From NCBI GenBank assembly GCA_013397865.1, contig VZTI01003658.1, forward strand, positions 124,001 through 188,000: a stretch of 64,000 bases of DNA, in the 5' to 3' direction. This DNA comes from Struthidea cinerea (Eukaryota; Chordata; Aves; Passeriformes; Corcoracidae). The translations under genes and the position numbers were made by a program. Below, piece after piece: positions 47,901-62,900 of this stretch (its first letter is position 1; every line of letters starts with the position of its first letter). The notes beneath the pieces were generated by a model. The model did not search any database and had not been told where the DNA came from. It saw only the letters and a list, made by a program, of their open reading frames with translations.

Positions 47901-50900
47901 CTTGCCTTTTCCTGGACATTTCATTTGCTACATTTGCTAAATTTAGAGGAGGGCAAATGGAAAAAAGTATTTGATCTGCTCTGTTCTAAAGGAGGAACTG
48001 GCTTAAATTTTTTTAATACATATTCTTTTCAGTTACATTACACCCTATTGCCAGATTTAAGCAAATCGATATTGGAAATGTTAATTTCCAAGCTTTGCAT
48101 ATAGCATGCCAAACTTTACAGCAGCTCACACATGCAGCGTTCTGAACTATATGTCAGTTAAGCTCCTGCAGCTCTTCTGTAAGTTTTTAATCTGCTGTGT
48201 GAAACTGCTGGAAAAAAAAAAGCTGCACACATCTACTGCAAGTCGTTAATCAGTGCTGCATAGTGCACATTAAAAAAGAAACTAATGAATGGTATCCACA
48301 AAGCCATGTAACTTCTTTAAGCAGTTTGATTTTAACTGTTAAATTTCCTCTAGGTTCTGGCTGCATCACAGCTGCAATGGCAGTATTTAATACCTGCTTT
48401 AACTAAAATTATCCTGGCACAATTTCTAGTGTGGTCACACTCTTCCTCAATGCACCTCCTGTTACAGAAGCAGTGCTATGGGCTAGCAGGATTCCTTTTG
48501 GGATGGCAGACAATTATTTGTATTTCTTCAGCTCTTGAAAAGGCAGAGTGTGCTCTGCAACACACCAAGTGAGCACTGTCCTGCCCCGTGCAGTCCATGT
48601 GGGAATTTCAAGCTTAGATGGATGCCTCCTGACAAACCAAGCTGCCCAACACACACCACAGAATTCCACTTTTCAGTATAACCTAAACAATAACTTCCAG
48701 CTAAAATCAAGTAATCTCTTTACAAAACCCAAAATATAAACAGGTAAGGCAGAACAGGTGGGAGGGGGAAGAGATTCTACGGAGTACAACACTGTCTGAG
48801 GTCACAGCAGGTCAGTAGAACAGTCAGCACTGCCTCCATCCAAAAGCTGCTGGAACAATTTTAAAAAAGGTTACCTGTGCAGATGTGCCTTGGTACAAAA
48901 ATTTTAATTTAAGAGATCTACAGATAACTCCAGGCTTCCCATATTTATGGATGACTGCCTGACACCTCCAGTGCATGGTAAAGATCTATCAACTACCTTA
49001 TCCCAAGAAATGAACAGGAAGCAGCACAGACTAAAAGTGAAAATTCAAATGAACACCAAAATATTTTTATTTTTAGGGCGCAGGATTCCAAATAAACATG
49101 ACTTATAATGTACCTTACACGTAAAATATTTCAGGACTCAGGTTACTGGACTGTGAAGTACATACAGCAAAAACCAGTTTATACTATGTTGGTATTGTGA
49201 AGGTATTTATGAAGGAATATTCTTCTGAGCACTTAACTTGGATTTGAAAAAAAAAATATGCAAGCAATTTGGATTTAGAATCAAGCGCCCAGGATAACAT
49301 GAAAAAGGGTGACATCTGCTATCTATGAGGGCCAACAGCACAGCACACCTGAGGCTGCATTAAATGCATTTGAAAAAAAGTGTTGGCCCCCAAAACTATT
49401 CAGAAATTTAGTATTTATAACCAGGGAAAGTTTAATGTGACTGACAGTCTGTTAAATTTTGTATGTTCTCAGAACAACAAACTATATTTGCCTCATTAGA
49501 AAACACCCTAAATTATTTAATGTTTCTGGAAAACTATTTAAAAAGCTAGCAACTATTTGCAATTACTACAGTAAATGTGATACCCCATTTAGAAAAGTAG
49601 TCTTTTAATTTCCAAGCAGCCTACACCTCTCAAGATAGTCCCCTAACCATGGAAGAGACAGAAACCTAACTTGTTTGCAGGCATGAGCCTTTCATGAACT
49701 ACAGCACTGGTACATGAGTATGTCATGCTATTTTACTGAAGTGCCCCCACCCACACAGTGATATCATCTAACCTGGCACCCCACAGATGTTAAAAAAAAT
49801 ATATATTAAAAAAAGTAGAGTTGTGACTTGGAATTTCCCCATGGACATAACAAAGCAGCTCACCTCTATTCTTTACAGCAGCACAAAGGTTTCTCCCTTA
49901 AAAGACAGTTGATAGGAAATCAGCTCCAGATAACGGTACTACCAGTGGCCTGTTTTCTAAATTAAGGCAGCTAGACAAGCCTGCTTGTTTCTTCCTAATT
50001 ACTAAAAATACATTTGCTATCATGCTTTGTTGCTTGCCCTGGATAAAAACATTTCCAGAAAACCACTTGCAGGATGCTAAGAGCAGAACACATATCTGGC
50101 AGTAGCTCTAAAAATACAGGAGCTCCACCAGGTCACAACCTTTACCACCACCTAGAGTGGCTTTATTTGTTTGCTATATTCCCTCCTCATTTTGACTCAT
50201 TAATATTTTTCAAGTTGATTTAAAAAAACATTAATAATTAGTAGCTGTCAAAAACCAAATAATAAGGAGTGCAAATAATGACTTTCATTTACTTATTGCT
50301 TCTGCTTTGCCCAAAGAAATACAGATATCACCTTTAAGAGAATTAAATGGACATTATCATGTTCAGTAAATGCCTTACTTCACAGTGCGATTTATGCAGC
50401 CTGATAATTAACATTATTTTTACAACCTTCAAACAGGATTATATGTATTTTTAAAAAAGTGTGCATAGCATATTAACAAATAAATACAGCGCCATATAAA
50501 AGAAAAAGGTAAGTTAGAGGAAAGTAATTATTTAAAACCAGTTTAGAACAAAAGACATAATTACAGCATTCACAGAGTTTTATGGATCCATACGATACAC
50601 TTGAGCCAAGTTAAATGTCACACAAATGCTCCATTGTCATTAAAGCAGAAAAAACCACTTGAAAACAGGGACTCCAGAATCTCACTTCAGTTTAAACAAG
50701 AATGTAAAATTTCTCACTAGGCCACTTCCTGCTATTGCTGGAAACATTCCCGCCTTTAAACGGAGATGGATTTCAAGGTACTGTACTTAATGTTGTTTTG
50801 AAAGTACATTAAGAAGAAAATGTGAACGTGTAGGCAAACTGGAAACTCTCTGGAGAGATTACCCACTTATTTAACCACATTTCCTGTTTTTTAACCCATT

Positions 50901-53900
50901 TGTCCTAAGTCAGTCCTTAGACTACTGACAAAAATAGATACAAGTGTGCTATAAATAGTTCATTAGCAGGTTTTTCTCGGTAAAACTGAAAATGTTTTGA
51001 TAAATCTATTGTTCTTACCAGCTCCATACTAATTAAACTGTGAATCAGATTAATGTTTTCTTGAAATTCTGGTCTGCATTGCTCACGGTAATTATAAATA
51101 TAGAGTGCCTTGGGAATCTGTGAAGAAGTCCCAAGAACTAATAGTGACTTAAAAAATAGCTATCAATAATTGAAATTTAATGAAGAAATTACTGGTAACC
51201 CATGTGGGAAAGTTCTGAACAACAGTTCTGAAGCAAGGGAAGAGGCTGATCATGCAAAGTCAGAACCTTCCTAAATATTTTGAGATCCGAAGGCCAGACC
51301 GTTACATCTTTGAATTAGTCATCTTGCACTTAGTTTCAGCCATGGTAATATCTATGTTGATCTATCACAGTGAATGTCATTAGAAGGATCTGACATAAGT
51401 TGCCACAAAACTAATTTCTAAAAATATTAAATGTGAAGAGTTTTCAGACTTATGTTACCTGTAGTTTTTGAACTATTTTAATTCAATCAATAGAAATTAT
51501 GCCATGACATACAAAGAACCTGAAAGTTTCTGTTTCAGTTGCCTTGGAGTAGCAGGAGCTCTAAAGACTGCCAATACCGTGATTAATACCTGTGCCTATG
51601 CATGAGCTTCAGTCTACAAGAGCAAAACACTATGAGAGTAATACTGGTTCTGTACCTTCTTGCATAGCCCAAATCAAGACGTCTTTAAAACTGAAGCTGC
51701 TGAGGCTGTTCTGAACTTTCTGCTACTCCATTCAAACCACACAATGATCTGAGGGACAGCTAAAGAGGTCTGCTGCTTTCCTAAATCCCATGGCTTCTGG
51801 GATGGGATAGAATATAATTTCCTTTATTATTAAGAAGGAGCAAAATCTGTAATTGTGAAAGACTACAACAGAAAATACAGAGCCCAACAGTGCTTCACTT
51901 GGGAAGGAGAGTAACGTGTTAGCTAGCACCAAATATTTAAAAGAGGTGCAGGTAGCTGAAGGCCAATTTGGTATGTACGCATGTTTTCAGGAAAGTTTTG
52001 TTAAGAGATGGATTAATTTTCACTTCTTCCACCAAACAGTAAAAAAGCATTTTACCAATTCAGACCTGAAGGTCTTGACCAAGTGATGCTGCATATCATA
52101 TTTACAATCAGTAAAAAAGCATTTTACCAATTCAGACCTGAAGGTCTTGACCAAGTGATGCTGCATATCATATTTACAATTGAACCATAAAGACTCTAAA
52201 ACTACTCAAATTATTGCAGAATCAGCCAAATTTCAACCACTAACCTGGCAACATGAAATGTAAATGGTGAAAGAACAACAAACAAAAAAGCCTTAAACCC
52301 CCTTAAACCAAAAACTCCAATGCACTAATGTAAAAAAATACCTACTTCAGAGGTTATAACCATTCACACCTCTTCATCTAAGCATACACAGGTATCAGCT
52401 CACCCAAATCACCACTGGTAAAGAAATGAATTGATGATCCTTAGATCAACCCAGTACTTGAGATATATGACCCACAGAAATTTGTCTTTTTGCTGTTGTC
52501 ATTTAATTAATAATAACATGGTCTGGCAGAGTTACAGCCTTTACAATGCTCTACAAGTGCAAATGGCCCACCAATGTGTGGCTGTAACCTGTAAAAGCAA
52601 CCTGGCGTCAGAACAAGAATACAAACACTTCACAGCCAACAGTGTGCTTCCCTATAGATTTAGCACTACTTAAAAAATACCTTACTGTTTCTACTTCAGC
52701 ATTAACAGCTTTGGGGATGATGAGTCTTTTTTTGTTGTTGTTGAATTAAAGTGGCTGTATGTTAGGCTTAAGGGGAAACCCAATAGTATAAATTAATTAC
52801 AACTATTAGATGTTAAAGTAGGTGGTTTGAGGCAGATGAAAAAGGAATTGCACTACAAGAAAAGACATTTCACCCAACTAAAACATAACATCCAAACCAA
52901 ACCCATTTTTCTTCCTGAATGGAAAAAAACCCAGGTTCTGAAGAATGAAATATATGCATGAGACACTTAGATATAACAAACCCTCCTTCTTGACACGAAA
53001 ATGAATACATCTAAGGATGACTCAGTATTACCTGAACTTTATCTACCAGCAATTCATTTGCTGTAGGATGCGGCTTCATTTTCCAGAAGAAAAATTTTTA
53101 ACAAATTTCTTCCCTCTGCTCCCTTTGATTTTCAGTATATAATAGTCAGAGCATTATGTATCTCAGTTCTACTATAACTAGATTTCCACTGTAAGGATAG
53201 TTTTAATGCTAAAGGATTTTCTTCTGATAAAACAGAGACTACTAAAAGCTAACAGGTAAGGTGCTGAAAACAGGCACAGTCCCTGGCATGACTAGGTTCC
53301 CACTGATTTTAGCAGTTTATAAGACAGGATTGTAATCCTTCTGTGTGTATCCAGGAAATGTACCAGAGTGGAAACTTAATGGCTCTTTCCTGGTCACAGA
53401 ACATTCTTAAGTTTCCAAAGTTTGTGGGCAAAAGAAACAGAGGCAGGACACAATATTGCACCTATGAGGGAACAGACTACTAAGTATATATAAATATTTG
53501 CTATGTATTGGACATATTTTCAAATAGCCACATGCATCAGAAGTTTTTTCATGAAATAAATTTCGATTATGCTGACCAAGAAACTGCTCTGCTGCTTAAA
53601 AGCTCTCTTCCTATTTTTTTTTTCAGATTTAAGAATAATGGAGAAACTGTGAAACAGATCAGCTGGTGGGTGGTAGACAAATGAAGAGCATCATCATCTT
53701 GTAAAACTAGTGCCTACATTCTTCTGAAGCTTCGCACTCACATAATTTCCAGTACTGTAACCTGTTTGCCATTTATTTTCCAAATTCTTCACAAGTGAGC
53801 CTCTTTTCTAAGAAAAAAGAAACCAATTGCACCCCTTTGACACAGGCTTCCAAAAGCCTGAGTGTGTAACTCATCCCACCTGGGGGTCCTTGCCACTCCC

Positions 53901-56900
53901 AGACCTCTCTCACTTTACAGAAGTGAAGGCACATATACAGTGGTGTCAGTGTGGATCAAAGTCAGCAACATGGACTACCCCCTTCAGAGGTCCCCATACA
54001 GGAAGATTTATGTCATGACAAAAATGCCAATTTAAAAAGGGGTTTCACAGACAAAAGAGTGTACCTGTATGCACCCCATAAAGATACAGGATGACCAATT
54101 CAATGGGAAAAGCAAGTCACTTTTTAATTGAAAGGTGGACTAAAAATCAACATCTCTATCAAAACTAGGAACAGTTGAATCCAAAAATCTCAAGCAGTAT
54201 TTCCTTTCATTAACACAAACCAAGCATAGTCTGCAAGAATATTCATTTATTTCTTTCAAACACATCATTTTTAAGGCACCCTGAAGGTGTCCTTTCATGA
54301 TTTTATAAAACCTAAAATTATTAAAACCTTTCAAAACACAGACTCACTCAGGAAACTGTGTGTTCTTCTCATAATTCCTGAAGTCACTGGTACTGTAATA
54401 ATAGCCTGTCAAATGCAAAATGACAGCAATTTCATAAATGAAGAATGGGCTTAGAGATATACTATGTTTATGAATTTACTTTGGTTGTCACTCAAATATT
54501 ATTATCATAAGAAATGAGAAAACTGAAGTCAATTGATCCAAAAGAGACTAATTTCACAAATAAACTGTTTGGAACAATACAGACACTAGTAATTTTAGTG
54601 TCCAGTTTTGCTCTGCATCTCTCTAACCTTCAAGTTATTGAAAAAATTTTAATTACCCATAAAACATGTCCTGCATTTATTACAGTGATTTAAGACAGAT
54701 ACAGTTGGGTAAGTAAAAGAAAAGTCAAAATTGGCAAGAGAAAGTAGAGTATGGACATTTTAAAAGATTTTTTTTTAAGTAAGCAACTTCAAAAGTGGTG
54801 CTTTGAGAACAAACTTATGAGCAGCATTAAGATGCACAATTTTCATGTTTTTTACAGTATGTTTTGTTACTAATAATGATGATTTTTTTGAAAGTTGCTA
54901 CTTCTGTTGAATTATACAAATGTACAATGGTAACAAGCAGGAGGCAATGCATCATAAAAAAACCCCGATACTTCTGGAGCCTGATTCTGCACAGGTCTGT
55001 GAACGTTCTTAACTCAAAAAATGCAAGTAGTCACCACACTGAAAGAAAGCACAGAAGCAGTTCTAAGTATTTTCACATACTTTCTTCCAAATTGCTTTGT
55101 GTACCAATTGTACATGAAATACATGAAAGTGCATGAAATTTTTGTCTTTAGTAACTAAATTCAGCAAATTGGCAACTAAATCAAAGCCACTGTATTAACT
55201 TACAAACACTAATAGGGAGCAGTATTTAGTAGGCATGATGGAAGTATCGAGTCATGGGAAAAAGCTGACTGAAGAAAGGGACTGATTACAGATACTGTGG
55301 ATTCTTTGGAAGACATAGTAGGAGGCTGTGCTCTGCTTCATTTCACCAAATTCTCAAACTTGATTTCTATGGTAAAATCTAGTTGTTGTTTGTTTGGTTC
55401 TTTTTCCACAGACTCAGCAACTTGGGATGACCTTGAAGGGGTAGTCACATTTTTGACTTTCAGCCAGTCCTTACTTCTACCAATGTACATATTTAAAAAT
55501 GCAACATGTACTGCAGTCAAATGCATGTAGATCAGCGTATCAGGAACAATTAATCACAAGAGTATACCTTAAATTTATGGCAAAATTGCCCTAAGTTGAA
55601 TTTTATGTATAGCTTTATTTATCTGTCTGCTTAAATAACCAGTGAGTTGGAACCAGATAAGAGCAGCTTTTAGATATGCTACTGCAGAAAAAGAAAACAA
55701 ACCAAAACCCCAAAAACAAAACCCCCCAACCAAATCCCAACAATCAAATAGAACAAAAAACCCTACCCCACCTTGCTGTACTCTAGTCTGCTATGAAAAA
55801 GGAGAAAATGAGAGAAAATTTTTGCAAGACACATACAGTATTTGGTGAGATCACATATTAATCCTGTTTATTAGTGTGAAGGTGAGAGCTTGCACTGACT
55901 TCCAGTGTTACTATTTAATTTTTTTTTTCACTTCCAAGCTTTACTGAATCCCTACAGTATTTTGAAAAGGGCATGGATTTGAAATAAAGAATGTTTCTGC
56001 ATGACCTGAACAATAGATTCTTAAAAATTATTTAATCCAAAATCAACATTTGGAAGCTATCTTGACTCAGGAGTGACCCACAATAACTGGAAAGCTTAAG
56101 ATTTTTCACACTTCAAAGTAAAGGCTTTTAATATTTTTGAATTACTTCAACTGCTGAACAAGGCCAACACTAATTTCATCCACACACCAATAAAGTTTAA
56201 GTGTTTCATTAAATTTAAATTGCTATTCGTTGTGTAAAGAAATTTTAAGCTAATGAAATGTTTTTTATTACAATGGATCTGCTGTACTGTTAGAAGCCAA
56301 TCATATTTTCCCACTTAAAAAGTAAGAGTTCAAGAGCTTGATAACTTGGCTACTGAGAGAATATGCTCCAGGCTGAATTTCGTATAGAAGTTTTGTATAG
56401 AAAGCTGAGGCTTTTTGTTACGCTAGAATTTTTAACTTAAAACACACACACACACCCCTGGGCAGAAAGTGTTACGAAGTACTGAGGAGACAGCTATTTT
56501 CCCACCGTGCTAGTAGGACTCTGCAAGTCTGTCCAGTGGCAAGGTTCATTTTGGAGACTGTATTTTCATCAGTGTTTTTAAAATGTTAAAATGACAGCAT
56601 CCTTAACTACTACATACATTCAGGGTTTAGAAAATAATAGCTTTTACTACTCCTCTTTCATCTTGAAATCAGTATTGTTCAATGCTTGACCATAGGCCCC
56701 TTAGGCAAAACTTCAAACCATAACCAAGAATGTGAACTGACCAGTGGGTTCACTAAGGGCATCAAGGTTATTGGACCTCCCCTGCTGAGTAGTCTGGGGC
56801 AAATTCCAGATGTTTTAAGATGATTGCATCTGCACAGGAGGTAGTATAATGCTGTATTTTATACGGCCCTTGAAGAACCTCCACCACAAGACACTAAGCA

Positions 56901-59900
56901 CCTTTATCAGGGGAGATCACTCACTGTTATGGATTGTTTCTAATGAGGACCTACATGGTAAAGGTTAGCAAGACGAAACCATTCTCTAAGCACAACACTG
57001 TGAATTATAGGAACCATACAGGCAGGTGCATGCACAGAAAAGTCTGGTTATTTTGGTAGAGATGAGTTTATTTGGACCAATACCAAAGTTTTAACCTGGG
57101 ACTTTCCATCTAAATATCACACATAAATCTCCAATCCTCTATAATTTGAGCTAGAGGACTATGACTTAGCTACAAACAGCCGCAAACCAACCTCTACTAC
57201 AGATCAACCTTCAATGAGAGCCACATTCGCCTATGAATAGGTAACAATAACACAATTAAATTTCCCAAAAATTAATCATGACCAATAAATGCTTCTTGAT
57301 CTCACAGTGCTCCCATGCACACTGCCTTCTGAAACTGTGACAATGACCCCAGTACGATCTGGGTAAAGATTGCCAGAGGGACTTGGAAACAGTTCTGGGT
57401 ACAAGAAAGAGAGCAGTCCCAAGATCCTTCAGCAACTAACACTACCCAGCTGCATATTCTGAAAGAAAGAGAAAAGCATCTACAATTAGCACACCCGTGG
57501 AAATAAATCTTTGAAGGAAGAGAATAAATCCAAGCTAAAAAGCCTAACCAGGAACTTCAGAACAGAGCTGATACCACAGTTTGGGACTACAGGTAATTCT
57601 ACTTTTCATGTGACTTACTTTCCCCACTCCACTAGTTTCATTACACCTCAGTTTGTTAAAGATTGCCACAGAAACTACCCTGAGAATTACCAAGGTAATA
57701 AAAAATCTGGTTTCTAAGGGTAACAATTGAAGGAGCAGTCTAACAGAGACCACTCAAACACCTCATTCACAGCCAAGATTTGAATGTATTTTGGCTTATA
57801 ACCCAATTAGTAAGCAAATAAAACCAAATAGTAGTAATAGTGACTATTGACTTGGAGTTCTAAGCTTTTTGGCCTATGATCTTCTCCTACCTCCCTCACC
57901 TCCCTAGTCTTCAGTTCTGGCTTCCAAACTCATCTGAACCAACCTCACTGAGTTCTTCCTCTCACACAATTCCATCCACTCATTTCTGTTCAGTTATCTA
58001 ACCTGGAAACCCAACCTGCCTGTGCTCCAAAACTGTTCCCTGCATCATTTCATAACATTGGGGCACACAAAGTAATCAGTAAACCTCACAGGAAACATAA
58101 AGGTGCCATTTGTGCCTATCAAATACAAAATAAACACGAAAACATTCACTATGCCAACAAGCTAGAGCATGGAGTATTGTTTTGCTGATGACACAATTTA
58201 TTATTACTTTTGTTTTATTGAACGGGTTGAAGCAGTACAAAACCTGTGTGGATCCACCCTCATTCATGCTTGTAAATAAGGGGTGGTGGAAGAGTGGGGG
58301 AAAAAGTGCTTGCCCTTTCTCCTGTATGCATTATCATTGATTCCAATCTCCAATTAGCTTTCTCCTTTGAGCAATGCAGGGATTAGATTCTATTATCACA
58401 GACAGTCATAAAAATACTAAATGATATTAGAAGATGTTAAGTGTTTCTCAAAGAGTATGCTTGAGGGGCTAAAAAAAGTTTAGGTCTCCTTGTAAAAAAA
58501 TAAAAAACAAAACAAAGAAAAGATTGTTGACATTAACACGTCCTCACAGAGATTGACCGCATAAACTAGAAAATGCTGAACTGATGACAAGTATTATACA
58601 ACTTCCTACAACTGTCTAGACAACAGAAGAGACTTCTGAGTTGTCAGACATGTCTGAAATCCTCTGAAGTTGCAATAACTATAATCTCATTCAGGTATTA
58701 GAGTGACGTGAAATACCATCAGTTAGAACAGGTACCCAAGCAGACATAATTCTCAAACCACAAGACTAGGCTGCCATCTGACCAAGGAATCACAGCAAGA
58801 CTTCTTTTAGAGATACAAAGATTCTGCACTCATGCTCTTCCTATCCCTAAAGCAGTATAAATGAAATCTGGTTTAGGCCTTCAAGCTTTTCAAATGAGAC
58901 AGACGCTTTTCCCAAATACGTTATTTCCCTTTTTAAAACACACCTTGCTTGAACAGGCAATTTTCAAATTTGCTGACCACTTTTATTTTGTAGTTTGGGA
59001 AGAATGCAGGTTTTCCAACTTTTATGGAAAAAATACTGAAGATAAAATGGTTTTGGAGCTTAATTCATGGGGCTTAATAGTCTTTAGCAAAGCACAGACA
59101 CATAGACAGAAATGCCACAAGTTATCCTAGCAGGAAGTTTGACAGATAAAGCCAAAGAGAAGCTGGAAAAGTGATGGACAGCAGTCTAGTAAAAAACTAC
59201 TGATAGGCTTAGTAACAGAAAATGCCATAAATCAGAACTGTGAGTGAAGGCAGATATGTGAAATGCAAGAGGAAGCATAAGGTATAAACCAGTTAAGTTG
59301 CAGATAAACTCTACTACATGCTTGTACATGTGGAGTCTAGAGGCTTCTGAGACCAGTCAAGAAAAACTTGAATCAAAATTAGCAGCACAAAATCTTGCAT
59401 GCAAGAAGTTGGAGAAGCACAAGAAACTGGCAGAAACTACAGGAAGCTGAAGGGCCGTTGCCTTCCCTTGTTCTCATTTTTTGCAAGGACACAGAAGGTA
59501 CAATGTGCATTCCATTTCACCAGCTAGAATAATCCTTAAAATTTACAACTCAGACACCAAGATAATATGACAACACAATGTTGACAGAAGTGAGAAACAG
59601 AATGAAACCTGAATGCCTGAAAGTGAAATTGAAGAAAAATTTCAGGTTAAAATGAAATTACACAAATGAAGGTATTTTGAAACATGCATTGAAATATGTT
59701 TCAAGCAGCAAATTAATTTTTTTTACAAAAAATGGCAAGGCTGCAATATGAGGGCCCCTGACTTTACAATTTTAGTACATGATTCTGCTCTGTGAAGAAT
59801 TATGTGTAGTAAAACAAATGGAAGAACTGTAGTCATTCAACGCATGGATTGTTACACTTGCTGATTGATCGGGTCATTTAAGGATGAATGAATTCAACTC

Positions 59901-62900
59901 ATCCTAATACAAATTTGATTGTTTTTTGGTTGGTATTTCCTTACCAGAAGTACGAACATCAATTTACTAATGTATGTTGCAAGAGCAGTTAGTTTGAATG
60001 AAAAATAGAATATTCTAACTGGACTATTTAAAGACTACTATGTGTCAGAATCCTCTTGTGTCATAAACAAACTACTGGTATTTTGTAACAAAAGCCCCCA
60101 AACTGACAAGACCTTTAGCAACTTCATTTGCCAGTGCAGAATACTCTTTTTCCTTAACATTATATGCAATAGACCTGCAAAACATCGTTTTCTTTCTGTT
60201 CACGTACATGGTATATTATATCCCTGCATCAAAATACCAGAATTTGGCCTTACTAAAGCATAAAAATTCAAACAATTCCTAAAGAGAGGTCATCAACAGT
60301 TTGAGGACTGTTGGGAGTTCAAAATCATCTACTTTATGTAAATCCATTTGAACGGTTAGGAGAAATCTAAAGGGTTACAGAGATTTCAAACAAAACTATT
60401 TTGCACATTTCAGTCAAAAAGTAATTGCTTATTTCTAACAAAAAAAAAGAAAGGAAGAAAGAAAAAGAAAATGATTTGTACTATATCCAAATGTTTTTAA
60501 GATGTAAATGCACTTGTCATCTTTCATGTAAGCAGGGTGCTGGTGCCCCAAATTAAACAAAAGAAGAAAAGTTAGGGTTGACAAGTATGTCGCTGCGTAA
60601 CTACAAATTAAATATGCCTTTTGATATTTAATTTTTAACTGTTGAGTACCTTTTCATCAGGCTATTGGCATTAGAAGTTTTTTATTAGATTAATAAATTA
60701 GACAAATAACAGATAAAAGATGTGACAAGTATAACAAATCTGATTTAGCAGATCTGACGCACTTAATCTTTTGCTGTAATAGTGGCATTTGATATATTTG
60801 AAATGATTCAAACAATGATCCCTTAACACACCAAAGAAGAAGAAATTCAGATTTAACTCTGCTATATTCAATTTATGCCAAGTACAGAATGAATATCTAA
60901 AAACCACAATCAACTTTCAGTTGAAAGTGCAAAATCACCTAAAACTTTCAAAGCCATGTGAAATTTTAAATACTACAACCCCCCCAACATCTGACAACAC
61001 AAGCGAAACACACAAGATACTTATTTAAATAAGACTGTTAGAATAGCAGCTGAAAAACTGTATGCTTGTGAACTCCGAGTGAATGCTGGCTAGACTGCAC
61101 AGCAGCCAGCACTGCAAAATAAGTTATGAAGAGATATTACCGTATCTGAATTCCTCAGAAAAATAAATGAACATCAACCTTTTGTGTGGTAAACAGATAC
61201 TCACATACTACAGTCTTCCATAAATTAATATAGTAGTTGCATATGTAAACAACTTAAATAATAATCAAACTTGCCATATTATGAAAAGTAATTTGACATT
61301 TGCATGCCAAAGCTCACATTAATAATCGAAAAGACTGAATGCCCACATACTACAACTACCTTTGCTTGTACTGCACAAACAATACACAGAAACCTTTTCT
61401 ATCCAAATTCAGAGCAACCACCTCATTCCTTCTCCAAAAGTCTACAGCCTTGCAAGTAAAAAAAAAGATCAATTTTTTAATATTAAAAAAAGATGTAAAA
61501 ATATAAACAAAAAGCTGCCTAATTTTGTCACATGACTAAGACATAACTTATGCTTTTTAAACTAGAAATAAAAAACCCACAACAAACACAATTTACTACC
61601 AAAAAAGAGAAGTATGAACAGGAACAAAAAACCCCCTTGTATGTTAAACTATCAGACTGACCAGTATACACAAAAAATAATCTAAAAACATACTTGGCAA
61701 CTGATTAACACTATGTTTCCTATTGTTCCTTTCATCTCTTTTAATTATGTTAAAAATGTAGAATAAATTAGAACAATGTTTCAAACGAGGAAAGAACTAA
61801 ACTAGATTTCACTGTTGCTGCATGTTAAAATTGAAGTCTGTTGTAAAGACTCAGAAGTCTACATTGAAATCAAAATGAAAACTTAAATGAGTTATTTATT
61901 AACAATAAATCTAATTAAGCTAATAAAACTGCCTTCTAACACCAGCAGTCACACCTTAGATCAAAATAAAGAGCCAAATATAAAATTACTTTGTGCACAA
62001 GCTCTGACATTCAGATCTTTCATACTGAAAAGAGCATGCATGTTGAAAACCTATACAGTAAAAGTTTTAGCACATAGGCTAAATGAAAATTTGCCCCATG
62101 CAAACAATTGATAATTTTTTTTATATTTAAAACTATAACAAAAAGCATATGCATAAGGAAATATCTGATCGTTATAGGACAATTGCCTAAATGAGCAAGG
62201 CATAAGCTTCTTCCACACTGACAGAAACATGGTACAACACTTGAATAGTATATATTTTTCAAAACTTCCTCAAAAGACAGGCCTCTCAATTTTTCCTAAA
62301 CTCTTCTTCAGAACTGTTCATTTAATACAGTTCTTCTCATTCTTGTATTTTCCTATGAATTTTATGATGCAAGAAGTGTTGCCGTCAGCACTTACAGACA
62401 GATAGATCCCTGCAGAGCTGCCAAAGATAAATAGTGTCAAGGTTTTGGGATAAGATTTTTGTGAATGTTCTATACCTTACAAGACTTTAGCTAGTCAAAT
62501 TAACCATGAATGTTCAAACTGACAGGATTCAAAGAAGGCATTTTAAAGATAAAGACAAAAATGCTTAAGTGACTTATTTACATGACATAGCGAATTCTGT
62601 GAACAGAAACCTACCTGCACCACTTTTCCCCACCCAGATTATGCTTCATTCACTTCTCAAATTCTGTAACAGCTCAGGATAGATTTTTGCCAGTATCAGT
62701 TCCACTTAATATAAAAACTAGTTGTATTTCCAAATCAGCTGTCATTTTATGTAGCAAGTCAGGTGCACTCATGTGGGAAAAAATATTATTTAAAGATGGA
62801 ATTATAAATTATTTGTGTAGTTTTTCTTTGCACATAATTTTTACTGATATGGAAAAGAAAACAAACAAAAAAACAAATTGGAAAACAGAAAATTCCCCTA

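Noticed and set aside
62020..62289. An 89-codon minus-strand open frame in the EXOC2 intron, tested as an upstream EXOC2 exon
   Set aside because: The translation does not match EXOC2 residues before the Gly junction (human ...GYFDWKDCLPPT) and shows no other similarity I recognise.
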